In this document: positions 36,746 through 47,193 of the stretch, in pieces
How positions within the stretch are numbered: position 1 is the stretch's first letter
How the letters are laid out: every line of letters begins with the position of its first letter
Source of the DNA: Tubulanus polymorphus
Lineage: Eukaryota > Nemertea > Palaeonemertea > Tubulaniformes > Tubulanidae
Reading direction: 5' to 3'
Assembly: GCF_964204645.1 (NCBI RefSeq)
Contig: NC_134033.1
Coordinates: 10,016,231-10,080,230, forward strand
DNA: 64,000 nt
Made by a program: the position numbers and the translations under genes
Notes under the pieces: model-generated
The model's input: the letters and a program-made list of their open reading frames with translations, nothing else
What the model was told of the DNA's origin: nothing
Databases searched by the model: none

Positions 36746-37534
36746 TTATTTAGTTTCAGCGGCGTCGCGCACTGCCGGATTATTCTCGATGCCGCCGAGC
36801 AGTTCCTCGTTGCCGCCGAGGACGGCCGCGTTATTCTCGACGCTACCGCAGTCGTCACACTCTTCATCCGTTATGTTCAAATCGCTCAGCAAGTTAGCGG
36901 ATTCGAACCCAACCGTCGAATCGTCCATCATCAAGTGACCGCCGGTCCTCTCCGTCTCGCTATCGATACCATACGTCACGGGATCACTCGACGATCGGTT
37001 GAGTTTCCCCTTTCCGTCGCTAGAGGCGCTACTCTCCGTTGAAAGCGTCCTCTGGCGGATACGAGTGTTTTTCTGGCGTTCTTGACGAGTTTTATTGAGT
37101 TTCCAGTCAGTATACGCTACGTGAAACGCTCTGGACAACTCGAGCGCTAACATATTCGCTTTTTCAGACGAACTACAGTAAACCGCGTAACACTGCATCT
37201 GCTGTTCAGCTTTATTATTATAGACCCATGAGAACAGTTTCGGGTGGATGTCAGTATCTGCACTGCAATAGGATATATATCGAATATCGAATTTATCAGT
37301 CATAGCGTGTTTCGAATGTTTCTCGCGTAGAAATAAACCGCTTGTATTCACCGTTATGACAGCTTTACGAAGGCTGCGCTCATCAGTCGTCGCAAGCGAG
37401 TCGACTAACTTCTGGACGGGCAGCTTCGTACACCCCTTACCGCTACTGACTAATGTATCCGTGTATCCGAGAAATCGAACCTGGAATTCAGGATCGTCCT
37501 CGCTGAATATGATTGTACCGCGCCAGTTAAACAT
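36746..37534 (-). CDS. FAM43-like PID/PTB-domain protein
   Basis: An uninterrupted 262-residue ORF on the minus strand. Residues about 10-150 form a phosphotyrosine-interaction (PID/PTB) domain: EDDPEFQVRFLGYTDTL, GKGCTKLPVQKLVDSL, then FDIRYISYCSADTDI, KLFSWVYNN and KANMLALELSRAFHV. The GCT-L-V-KL and YCxAD...FxWVY order is that of the FAM43 group. The tail is Ser-rich and acidic with a short duplicated ENN(A/P)AV motif. An in-frame TAA 36 nt upstream of the ATG supports this start. Single-exon coding is also usual for FAM43 genes. The function of the family is poorly known; a cytoplasmic adaptor role is inferred from the domain. Confidence 0.78.
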   Translation of the reverse strand: MFNWRGTIIFSEDDPEFQVRFLGYTDTLVSSGKGCTKLPVQKLVDSLATTDERSLRKAVITVNTSGLFLREKHSKHAMTDKFDIRYISYCSADTDIHPKLFSWVYNNKAEQQMQCYAVYCSSSEKANMLALELSRAFHVAYTDWKLNKTRQERQKNTRIRQRTLSTESSASSDGKGKLNRSSSDPVTYGIDSETERTGGHLMMDDSTVGFESANLLSDLNITDEECDDCGSVENNAAVLGGNEELLGGIENNPAVRDAAETK

Positions 37535-37574
37535 GTCATCCCAGTTTTCGCGCGATTCGCAAATAGAGGGTTAA

Positions 37575-37790
37575 CTACTCGTATTTAATGTCTTAACTCC
37601 AAGATGTACTCGTGAACCCTAAAGTGTACTCGTATGAAATCTAAGTTGTGTTCGTATCACCTTACGGTCTTCTCGTACGAACAAAAAGCGTGTACCCGCA
37701 TGAAGTGTGTCTTGTATGAACTCTAAGGTGTCTCGTATGAACCCATAAAGATTTCTCGTAACTGAAAGGTGTACTCGTACGAAGTCTGAG
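37575..37790. repeat. Degenerate ~30-bp tandem repeat
   Basis: Seven or so units built on CTCGTATGAACTCTAAGGTGT, lying between the FAM43-like gene and the next exon. Confidence 0.65.
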
Positions 37791-37792
37791 AG

Positions 37793-37971
37793 CTATAATG
37801 AGCCTTCTATATCCATGTAACCAGGACTATTCATTCTGAAATCAGAACCCGCATCAGAATGATCGAGTTTCGTATGTGTCGCGTGGTTGTAATGATGTTC
37901 GTTGTCACGCGGAGACGTCTGGTGGGACAGGTAACCGGTATGAGTTGGGTGGGTTTCCGGTGTCACTTGAC
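37793..37971 (-). CDS. Terminal coding exon of an unidentified minus-strand gene
   Basis: The acceptor TTTTCAATCTCCAG (37985-37972) is followed by 59 codons open in one frame and ending in TAG at 37793. The peptide is polar and His-rich (HHYNHATHTKLDHSD) and ends NSPGYMDIEGSL. The first codon is split after one base. No upstream exon could be identified. An ORF at 38184-38447 with a hydrophobic stretch (CLMLGPLLILGFGKSVVFIL) lies on the same strand and might belong, without splice proof. The product is unknown. Confidence 0.5.
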
Positions 37972-37984
37972 CTGGAGATTGAAA

Positions 37985-39030
37985 ATTATATTATGAATGC
38001 CACTGCCGTTTTGAGAGAGCTCTTCTTTTAATAGGCCTATTCTATATTATTGTAGCCATTACAAACACTTGAAGATGAATGAATTTATGTTATCGAACCA
38101 TTGCAAGGTGTACCCATACGAGTTATGTATAAATTTTACCTTAAAGTCTTTCAAAGAAACAGTTAATAGAGGCAGTAATATGCTCAGATATTTTTGCTGA
38201 ATATATACATCGAAATCTTATCAAATTTCCAATACATGCGTACATCAGTTTCTAAACTCAATATAAACACAACACTCTTCCCAAAACCCAGGATCAGGAG
38301 TGGTCCTAACATCAGACAATTCATGACACATTGTCTATCCGCGTTGTAACGATAATATGTAGTCGCAGGAATAGAAACAGAGTCCAGGATAGGTCTACTT
38401 ATAATTCCTGACGATGAAAGTAAGGAAACTAGTCGAAAATAAACCAATAACTGAAGGAAACATTCTTGCTCGCTGCTTATTGTAGGATTATATATATCAT
38501 AATTTTGGAAAAGAGTTCTGCTTATATCTTACTTATATTCTGAATATAGCGTATATAATGTTCACTAATCACTATATTGTGTTGTGTATCGTTACCTCTG
38601 ATACCCTTCATATATGAATTCATTCCCAGGGAAATTAATTGATAATTTCCATCTGTACAAAAGGCTCTAAACCATTGGTATCGATTTGAAGTGAAATTTA
38701 TACCTCGAGCAGAGAAGGCTTTCATTGCGTGTATTACTGAGTATATGCGGTTTGAAGTGGCCATACATACGTAGTGTAACATTACACAGCGTGGATATGT
38801 TAAACATCTAATATCTTACAAATTCAGCCTTAAAACCGGTGAAATTACTTAATTAAAGTGTGAAAATGTAAAAATGGAAAAGTGAAATAAGTCGCCAATA
38901 ACCGTTTCTATAGTACATGGGCTCAAAATAAGGATTTTAAGCGCAGACATAAGAATTGTCGGATTGACCTCAATCTCCCCTACCATATAATAGATACGTG
39001 CATCATACTTTAGGCTTGGCTTTCGTTACA
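37985..39030. other. Intron-like stretch, no firm exon
   Basis: It holds the weak minus-strand ORFs 38184-38447 and 38522-38782. Neither has convincing splice sites or a recognised domain. Confidence 0.3.
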
Positions 39031-39152
39031 ATGAGGCGGATCCAGGGGTGTTTCTAGGGTTCCAGAACACCGTCGAGACTTGTCAGATCTTTGAAAAGAT
39101 AAGTGCCCTTTAAATTAAGGAACACCTTCAAGATATAGCGCTGGATCCGCCC
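39031..39152. mobile_element. ~120-bp MITE
   Basis: Short inverted ends: GGCGGATCCAG at 39034-39044 and CTGGATCCGCC at about 39141-39151. Between them is non-coding AT-rich sequence. GGGGCGGATCCAG-type ends are common among small hAT-like elements, by recall. Confidence 0.6.
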
Positions 39153-39599
39153 CAAATTTCTAAAACCTTAACCACAAAAATAGCAGTTCGAATAGTGTTG
39201 AGGATAGAATAGTATTGATGATAAGATACAAGTTTTACCGATTCACTTATCCTTAAATATTTCTCTAGCCACAGTACACACGTTACGTCGACAAATTGAG
39301 CCGATAGAGGGAGTTATCCGAATCATTATAGCGTAGTATGGTAGTGTTATTGCGAGAGGTAGTGAATATCCCATGTGTTCCCGCACGAACGCTTAATGAC
39401 GCATTGACACGCACCAGATGCTGCTCGTGGGACGCGACTGATATGCACGTAAATACGTATCATATACACCAGCAGCTGCAGACCATAAAAATCGACAATA
39501 ACGACACTCTGCGGCGATGCACGCGTACTTATAATGTGTGGTTTTTATATTTCGGCAGTGTTATAATGCAAAAATGTTTTGTATAAACTAGAAAAAGCG

Positions 39600-39660
39600 T
39601 TTAAACTCTTGCGTTTCTAGGATTCGAACCCACCAACCACCTAGAAGCACGGATTCGATG
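39600..39660 (-). other. tRNA-like B-box fragment
   Basis: On the minus strand GGTGGGTTCGAATCCTAG matches the T-arm/B-box consensus, but no full cloverleaf fits around it. It is probably a tRNA-derived fragment or SINE. Confidence 0.3.
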
Positions 39661-39824
39661 ACGCATGTACACTCGAAAAGCTTCGCGAAAAGGAACCCAC
39701 CGATTACTAACAACAGAACGGATTTCGCACAAATAGAAAAAAATAATTTATTCAAAATTTGGTGCATGTTTTTTCACGCATAGTCAAACTACGACTTACA
39801 AGATAATCAAAAGTATAACGAATT

Positions 39825-42800
39825 TTACAAACTGACAATAACTAACAAGGTAATGAATAATACAATAGGGTGCGCTGCAATTGCAGTTACACTACCTGTT
39901 AGATCACAACGGCCGTTCAGTGCAACGATCCGCACGGGGGCGCCACTGCCTCCTCGTATCTTAATTGGCATGACGACGGCTACAGCTCCAGATTCCCGAA
40001 CCAGTTTCAGATTAGCCACGTTCTCTAGACCGTACACGTTATACGAGCCGGTTTTAACGTGTACTGGGAATAGAGTACTGGATCCCGGGTCCAGTGAGGG
40101 CGTGTCAACACCGATACCGAATGGCAAACGATTCTTCAACAGCCAATCAATAGCCTCGATACTCCATCCGGGATAACGAAGTTTGGACGTTCCGTCTTGC
40201 GCTTTCCAGTTTGTTACATCCGTATCACCGAACGTCTACCGAAAATACAACATATTCAAATACCCAAGATATAAAAATACTCAAAGATATTAATATATAA
40301 TAAGATATAATAGAGGCAGAATATTAAAACATTTACAAGTTCTCATTAAGACGGTACAGAATGAAATAATGATGCAGCTTTATGGAAAAAAGACCATTAG
40401 GTCTCTTCTAATACTTCTATTCAGATGATTTGAATGTTTGCCGCCACCACTAGGTGCGCTAGTGTTCGGTCACCTAGGTCAAAGGGGAAATGAGAAGAAA
40501 ATCGTCCGAAATCGACAGTGTGAGTAGAATTTAACGAAATTAACGAACTGTAAACCATAAAGAGCCACCGGTCACTGAAGATTGAAGTATTTAAATTATT
40601 TAATTTATTTTTCAGTACATGATGTGTAGCAGCCAGAAAAGATTCCACAACAAATTGTCTGTGGTCTAAACGAGCCGTTTATTTACGCAACATACCAAGC
40701 TGTTTCTATAAAAAATACAAAGAATGAATGCTCTAAATGACAATCAGAAATTGCCTATAATGAAAAAGCTTCAATGTTCGAAATAATTGAATTCTAGATT
40801 CTCAAATATATAAGGAAAATGAGCCATTAATTTACAATGAGTGAATAGTGAATACGGTCGAAAATATAAAACTTACAGAACGGTTGAGACATAAATCTAA
40901 CGAATCAAGGAAAAAACAGCCACCAGCTACACGTCAGATCACAAGACTCAATATCAACTGCCCGGACAGTGACCGGAAGCATAACAAAGAAATAAAATTT
41001 TTATCAATGATAGCGGCGCAAAATACAGTAAATAGGGCGCCACAATTTGAATTCTGAAACTACTATTGAACGAGAGAAAAATCGTTTACAGATTGAACAA
41101 CACGAATGTACTGTTATATGCCTTTGATTCCTCAAAAAATTACATTAAATAAGATAAATCAGCAATGCAATAACAAGACAATGATGGCAGCACTATACGG
41201 TCATTATTATCAGATATTTTGTATATCGGGTCGCACTAACCGAATTAGTGCCCGCAGTCAAATTATTCAGTATATTGGAACTGTCATATCCGTATTATCA
41301 TAAATATATAAATTATTATCATAAACTTTTGATTTAGGTCCTTTCATATTCTATCACGAAGCTGCGGCAAGCGAGTATACGTGTTGCATAGATTATCATG
41401 TGATTGATTAGACTTCTCCGATAAAATTGTCAAATAGAGCTACGAAACCAATTCAAAATATAGTTTTGATCATCTCCAAAAAAAATAAAACACTGGAACC
41501 TTCTAGAATTTGGAGTTTGCAAGAGAAGGGGATCTCTGTCTAGATGTAGTTCTAGGAAAGTCACCCACAATTCAATGCATTTTGCCTTTGAGGTAGGTTA
41601 CCCAACACTAGCGCCGCTAACGGCGGTGGCTAACATTGAAATCATCTGAATAGAAGTATTACTTTGGGTACGGATCCGTCTCCCGAAATTCTGCAAAAAT
41701 CATCGAATCGAAAAAAACTAATTTTTCTAGTTGTTCGTGTGTTTATCGAAGTTTTTCAAAACCTTTTTGTTATGTCCGGTTTTCTTTCAATCTGGTCACT
41801 TCCAGAATTCATGGTTATCTTAATTCATCCCAACTTTCACTTCTTTTTAATTTGTTCTGCAGCCCTTCCAAGGTACCGATATTCTAATTTTTTCCCTGTT
41901 CCCTTTCATTTTAAAACGCCGATTATGAAAAAGATTCTTATTTTCATTATTTTTCACTCCCTATTTTTCTTGAAAAATCCGTACTTCGGGTTATTAAAAA
42001 GGCCTTACGACACTTCCTATTACACAGGGGCCAGTCGATAGTTGAGGCTTGAGTCAGAGTGACCCTAAATCTTAAGACCGGTCGCAAGTTATAAGATCGG
42101 TTATAGATTGAACCAAGATGAGCTTAGGCTGGTCTTAGATTGTTTGTTCAGATTGCTTGAGCTTAGGAATGATGTAGAATTGTTAGATTTATTATAGAAT
42201 CAAATTGAGCTCAGACTGGTCCTAAAGTTAGATTGGCTTTAAAACCAAAATAAGCTTACACTGGTTTTAAGTTGTTGGATTGGCTATAGAACCAAAATGA
42301 GCTTGACTGGTCTTGACTTGTAAGATTGGCTGTAGAACCAAAATGGAACCGGCCTTTGGTTTGAGGGAGAAGGATGGAGGCAAGGATTCAGGGGAAGTGT
42401 TGCTGAAAAAGATTTGCGACAACCTCATTCAACCACTGGTCAATGTCGAAATGGCCTCATTGGCTTCGGTATACTAGTTGCAAGTTCAAAACGGGCCCCC
42501 TGTTCGGATCAATCAAAGTTTGATCTCTTTGTATTTGTTGTTTGGGGGGGGGGGGGTTACCTTTAGTCGATCAGGCCAAAAGTCTGCCCAACCAGAATCC
42601 ATAATCACGATTGAGCCTTTCTTTATCTGACCGTGTTTCCGTTCCCAGTTTAGTAGATCGTCCACAGTGACGGCCACGTTTGGGTTTTCAGCAGCTCTGC
42701 GAGTGATATCGATTTTCACGAGTGGTCCAATCAGTCTATCTACCGGTATCTCGTGCACCCGCCACGCGTCTTTGTAAAAGTGAGCCGGTGAGTCTAAGTG

Positions 42801-45059
42801 AGTTCCCAGGTGTTCGGGTGACGAGAAAGTATTTGACTCGTACCTACATACAATACACAATACGCAAAACAAAATACAATACACAATACGCAATACACAG
42901 CATGCAATACAAAATGATCAGCTCCATCATCTGGGGTTAATTTTGTTTCTATTTATTCCCAAATCATCACTATTTTTAGATTTTATAGTCTTTTCACCTC
43001 CCATTTATATAACAAAAAAGATAGTTGTTACAACTAAAATTTAACTAGAATGTTACTAAAAATATACTAGATTTAACAGGCTAGTTGAATTATTATTGTT
43101 TTTATTTATTTTTTGTTGAATTGTATTTGATTTTTGTTGCAACTACCAACAACAAAAATTTAACTAGAATGTGACTAAAATATACTGGATTAACAAGCTA
43201 GTTGAGTTGAATTCATATTTAAATGGGTGTTGTTATCTAAATAATAATTTTGATCTGTTATTATTTTTCAATTTATCCATGTATTCATTATATAAATCAT
43301 GTGGAATAATATCATTTTCCTCAAGTGCATTTTTCATTGATTTTCTATCTTTATTATAGAATAATACTAAAAATCAAATGTTTTCTCTACAATCTTTGAC
43401 AATTGAATTATATTTTTGATTTAAAACCCACGTTGTTATTCCAAAATGTCTATATCAGAAAAAGCTAAATAACATAATTCACTTTCACTAATTTTTGAAT
43501 CACTATCATCTATAATAAGGAATGTATTTGTTCCTTTATAAATATCAATTGCTATTTTAATACAATTATCTAAATTGTCTTTAACTGTTTATTATTTGAT
43601 TTATCTTATTTACTTGGCACCATATATTTTTTTACAGAAGAATAGGCTACTGAACTCTCAGGATTATAATATGAATTTCTTAAATATTGTACTTTAGGAT
43701 TAAGAGAGTTTTTATCTCCCATTTATATGTCATTAATATTATTTTTATATTATCAATATTGAATACTATGTAATTGTGGATTTGTTATACTTAATCAGCA
43801 TCAGAATGTACATAAATATGCATTTTATAATTATCGACTCCTTTTTTCTTTTTCATGAATAATTCTATTCCATCTTTTGTATTTTGTAATTTTTTCCCAG
43901 AACCATGTAATAAGTCATCACCAGTTGTTCAAATTTATTGCCAGTATAATAATCAATTTGATTGATATTACAATTTTCAGATGATTTTTATTTTTTTTGT
44001 TTTTTAATTTCTACCCATTGATCTATCATTCTCATTCCTTGGCTAAATATTCTATTTGCTATACCTTCAATTACTTTTACTTTGTAAGTCTTTCTAGAAT
44101 CAACATATATTCTATATTCTTTTAATTTTACCATTTATTGCTTTAGAAAATTACCTCGAACCCCACAGAAAATAATTTCAATGAAATTTGTCCTAAATAC
44201 ATGGTTAAGAAGATAGAGTGTGAAATTTGCAATGAATTACAAAGTAATATGGCAAGACATATGAAAAAACATGATGAAAATTATAAACCCCCTAATTAGT
44301 AATGTTTCTAAAATTTCAATCGCATCTTTTATTTCTAGCAAATCAATATAATTTCTAACATTTTCCATATAAGGTTTATTTGAAATAGATTTTTTTACTT
44401 GAGATTTATCATCAAGATATTCTGTATTATTTTAACTGAAATTTTGTTGATGTTTTTGTGATTCAAGATGTCTATCATAATTCCTTTTACTTATAAATTC
44501 ATTACAAACATCACCTTTAATTTCATCTTTTTTTTTCATATTTTCTAATTGTTCTTTTCTTTCATTGGGATTTTCTGGTATCTCAAAATCAATAACATTA
44601 TTTTTATGATTTGCAGATTTTTCATGATGAGATTTATTAGATTTATCAATGTATTTTTTACAACATGTACAATAATATTGATTTTTATTAACATCATTTT
44701 TTCTTGTTTGGTGTTCACTCTCTCCCATTTTATAAGTAAAATTAAAAAGTGTGATGAGTCATACTCTCGTACCCTGACCTGAAACCCTGATTTTGCAATT
44801 ACTTCTACTGTATCTCAACAGCAAACGTCGACTATTACAATACGTACCAGTAATTGGGGAATTGTTCTCTAACACCGATCAAAAACTGGAAATAGGGATT
44901 TGTCGGAAATTGCAGAGAATCATTGGACAGCTCGTGCGTTAAATCGACCATGTTACATTTGTGCGTAGAGGAGACGACGCCGCTGACTGGAGCCGACCAC
45001 ATCAACCATAACACGCTGACAACTACACCTTGCATGATATTAGCCGTCATTTTTACCAA
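39825..45059 (-). CDS. Secreted cyclase/kynurenine-formamidase-like metal hydrolase (three exons)
   Basis: Minus-strand exons are 45059-44848, 42843-42561 and 40235-39825. Donors are GTACGT and GTAACC; acceptors are TGTATGTAG and TTTTCGGTAG. The join keeps the frame and gives 301 residues. The N-terminus has a signal peptide (VVVSVLWLMWSAPVSG). Exon 2 carries the family metal-binding motif in HLGTHLDSPAHF (HxGTHxDxPxH) and IVIMDSGWADFWPDRL. Exon 3 has YPGWSIEAIDWLL and GVDTPSLDPGSS, also family blocks. The C-terminus ends in a hydrophobic stretch (HPIVLFITLLVIVSL), so it may be GPI-anchored. The natural substrate is not readable from sequence; relatives hydrolyse N-formylkynurenine or isatin-like amides. 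Introns hold a transposon (40.4-41.7 kb) and a viral relic (43.0-44.8 kb). Confidence 0.85.
40409..41661. mobile_element. ~1.25-kb non-autonomous DNA transposon flanked by TA
   Basis: The ends are inverted copies of about 80 bp (ATACTTCTATTCAGATGATT at the left; its complement at the right), with GCTAGTGTT and CTCAAAGG-type landmarks at matching depth and about one in six positions changed. TA flanks both sides, as in Tc1/mariner-type insertions. The inside has only short ORFs. It lies in intron 2 of the cyclase gene. Confidence 0.7.
42060..42355. repeat. ~60-bp degenerate tandem repeat
   Basis: About five units with AGATTGGCTATAGAACCAAA, ATGAGCTT and CTGGTCTTA, within intron 2 of the cyclase gene. 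Confidence 0.7.
42848..42915. repeat. (AATAC)-type simple repeat next to the cyclase exon 2 acceptor
   Basis: ATACAATACACAATACGC-like units abut the splice acceptor of exon 2 on the minus strand. Confidence 0.7.
43233..43590 (-). pseudogene. Viral genome-packaging ATPase (A32/FtsK-like) fragment
   Basis: Minus-strand fragments give NTFLIIDDSDSK (Walker B-like), then in a shifted frame RHFGITTWVLNQKYNSI and KDCREN. After a stop, VLFYNKDRKSMKNALEEN follows, ending LLFR and TAA. The order acidic strand, RHxG-x-WVLxQxY and R-x-N matches the C-terminal half of A32-type packaging ATPases of Polintons and adintoviruses. The Walker A half is absent. At least one frameshift and one stop interrupt it. 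Confidence 0.6.
43606..43722 (-). pseudogene. Short viral ORF, integrase-N-terminus-like
   Basis: 39 codons from ATG 43722 to TAA 43606. It contains YLRNSYYNPESSVAYSSVKK. YYxPxSPxSFxGxxxL is how many Polinton-type integrases begin, so this may be the remains of one; only the first block is left. Low certainty. Confidence 0.35.
43790..44135 (-). pseudogene. Unknown viral ORF fragments
   Basis: A minus-strand frame starts MVKLKEYRIYVDSRKTYKVK at 44133 and runs about 48 codons to a stop. A shifted frame then carries GDDLLHGSGKKLQNTKDGIE to about 43800. Both are Lys/Asn-rich like the neighbouring relics. I do not recognise the protein. Confidence 0.4.
44170..44302 (+). pseudogene. C2H2 zinc-finger fragment (plus strand)
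   Basis: Open stretch with KKIECEICNELQSNMARH and MKKHDENYKPPN before TAG. This is a single C-x2-C...H-x3-H finger, shortened between the second Cys and the first His. Confidence 0.4.
44432..44728 (-). CDS. 98-residue protein with two C2H2-like fingers in the viral relic
   Basis: This minus-strand ORF is intact from ATG 44728 to its stop. Finger 1 is YYCTCCKKYIDKSNKSHHE with a following NHK; finger 2 is VCNEFISKRNYDRHLESQKH, which lacks the first Cys of a full C2H2 pair. It is highly Lys/Asn-rich. The upstream edge near 44780 marks the return to host-like composition. Expression is not implied. Confidence 0.5.
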   Translation of the reverse strand: MGESEHQTRKNDVNKNQYYCTCCKKYIDKSNKSHHEKSANHKNNVIDFEIPENPNERKEQLENMKKKDEIKGDVCNEFISKRNYDRHLESQKHQQNFS

Positions 45060-45268
45060 GTCACAATCTTCTCTCGACTGTTTCGGTCGCCGTTATTCTA
45101 CTGGTAAATTCGGTCTGTTCTTATACCGAATTTTCACACCTGACCCTTATGGAAAACAAGTTTAATTGTTAATGTTTGAGACGCATTTATAGCACCAGTA
45201 CCGACAAAATGTAATCCGTCAACCCTTTATCTAGTTACCACGCATCGATAGAGCCTTCAAGTAGAGAA

Positions 45269-45392
<124 letters not shown>

Positions 45393-45558
45393 CCCCTCCA
45401 GCGAATTGCATGATATTATGCTTAAATTGTGGGACTACCATTGTTCGAACATCGCCGAATCGCTGAAACGCTGATTATAATATCAATTTTGCTGATCCAT
45501 AGAATTTATTCCTAAACACGCTGAATCCATGTCACCCTATCGCATAAAAAAACGTATA

Positions 45559-45735
45559 TTATTTGGTCGCTTCATTGATAAATAGTGTTACATTCGTTAA
45601 AAATTCAGTTGGACTACGGTAACGGACGTATTTTGCAGAGAGCGGTAATGGCTTTCGGCAAACGTCATCGGTACTTCGATGTAGTCCAGCTTTAGTAGGG
45701 ATTCGCCCTGGGAACCCGAGGTTCAGATATGCTAG
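45559..45735 (-). CDS. Probable terminal exon of an unidentified minus-strand gene
   Basis: A strong acceptor (TATATTTTTCTAG) is followed by 58-59 open codons, including YLNLGFPGRIPTKAGLHRS and CRKPLPLSAKYVRYRSPTEF, ending EATK and TAA at 45559. Just upstream, GTTTTTCTACAG (about 45928-45917) precedes another open stretch, GDLNSPPPGESNS. No clear donor joins the two. I do not recognise the product. Confidence 0.45.
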   Translation of the reverse strand, partial: LAYLNLGFPGRIPTKAGLHRSTDDVCRKPLPLSAKYVRYRSPTEFLTNVTLFINEATK

Positions 45736-45849
45736 AAAAATATACAAAAAATCATGACGATTCATTAAATCCCGGTGATTCTTAGAAGAATGGATTGGCA
45801 CGTTTTTCTTTTTAAGGAAGTGGCGCTGTGGTGAGCTCGAATACATATA

Positions 45850-46000
45850 GTAAGCTCCACTATTAGATTCCCCAGGCGGAGGCGAATTGAGGTCACCTGC
45901 GTCTCTGTAGAAAAACAAGCAACAGCCAATGGAGCATCGCAGTAATCTCTACTATTAGATTCCCCGCGAGGTCACCCGCGTCTCTGTAGGCAGAGAGATG
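45850..46000 (-). repeat. ~95-bp tandem duplication with splice-acceptor-like motif
   Basis: CTACTATTAGATTCCCC and GAGGTCACCTGCGTCTCTGTA occur twice here, about 95 bp apart. A third partial copy (GAGGTCATCGGCGTCTCTGTA) is at 50648-50668, separated by the LINE. On the minus strand each copy reads TACAG then AGACGC. Confidence 0.65.
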
Positions 46001-47193
46001 AATTGAGGACAATGGACTGTCATTGTTCAAGTTCAAGTTCAAATTTGTTAGCAAATTGTTGTGCTCCCTTGCTTGTATAGTGTTTATGCCTCTGTAATTA
46101 AGCCTTTGTTATATATCAATTATTCCCCAGCCTGGGGCTGCTTCTACAGTACTCTACTAATTGCTCACTCGGTGACTATTTTTGTTTATTTTACGTGTTA
46201 ATTAGTGCTAATAAGTGTCACCACCTCTAAGATTGAAATTATATAATAATGACTCAGCCACTTGACCTCAACTCAGTTGTAAACCAAATTGATTTAGCTG
46301 CATCTCAAAATGATATCAACGATGACATTTTCAATTTTACGCCCTCTCCTTATTATGAATTAGATGCCTTAATTGATACCATTGAACTCCAGAAAAAAAT
46401 CATGAGGAACCAGTAACCTTAAAATTTTGAATTGGAACTGCAACGGTTTAAGAAGTAAACTTGAGGACTTATCAACTTTCTTATATTTGCTCCAATCTAA
46501 GTGCAACTTTCATTTTGATGTTGTTTCTCTTCAAGAGACCAAATTAGATTCCGAAATGACTTCTGCCATTAATTTAGATTCATACAATTTTGAAGCCTTC
46601 TGTCGTAATGCTCATGGAGGTGGGATAGGTCTTTTTATATGTAGGAACCTTCAATACTCTATAATGAATGATTTAACATCCTGCAAGGATGATATCTTCC
46701 AGTGGAAATTCGTGAAAGTTTGGAGAAGTAAATTCAGAAAAGATTATAAGATCATTGGCTCAGTGTATACCCCCGAATAGCAACTTATCTGACTTCATTA
46801 CTAAATTTAAACAAACTCTCACAAAATTAAAAAACAAAAATCAGGAAATGATTATCTGCGGTGACTTCAATATAGATCTTCTTAAGTGTAATGAGGAAAA
46901 CTATAGTTCCCAATTCTTTGAATTGATGGTTGGAAATTCCTTCAAACCCCTTATCACTCTTCCAACGAGAGTTGAACTCTTCGAACAAGTCGAACTCTTT
47001 CTCTTTAAAAAATATCGCAATAAACTCAATGAGATAATTAAACTTTCGAAGAAACTCCATTTTCAAAAAGCACTTTCTCTTTCAAATGGGAATATTTAAA
47101 AAACCTGGAACATTCTCAAAACTATCATCGGTAAAACTAACAATAAGTCTGACATTATCCACACCTTCAACATTAACAATGAAGAGATCTCGG

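Larger units (their letters stand above)
43020..44790 (-). mobile_element. Polinton/adintovirus-like relic, very AT-rich
   Basis: This block in intron 1 of the cyclase gene is much richer in AT than its surroundings and is packed with short broken coding stretches. They include a packaging-ATPase-like piece, a possible integrase N-terminus, two unknown fragments and three C2H2 finger stretches. The composition and gene set recall Polinton-like DNA viruses integrated in animal genomes. All frames are interrupted. A ~65-bp sequence with TTTAACTAGAATGT and GCTAGTTGA occurs twice near the left edge (43028-43092, 43150-43210). Terminal inverted repeats were not found, so the ends are approximate. 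Confidence 0.6.

Noticed and set aside
36689-37042. Plus-strand 117-codon ORF
   Set aside because: Antisense to the Ser-rich tail of the FAM43-like gene.
39853-40176. Plus-strand 107-codon ORF
   Set aside because: Antisense to exon 3 of the cyclase gene, which has family motifs and splice sites.
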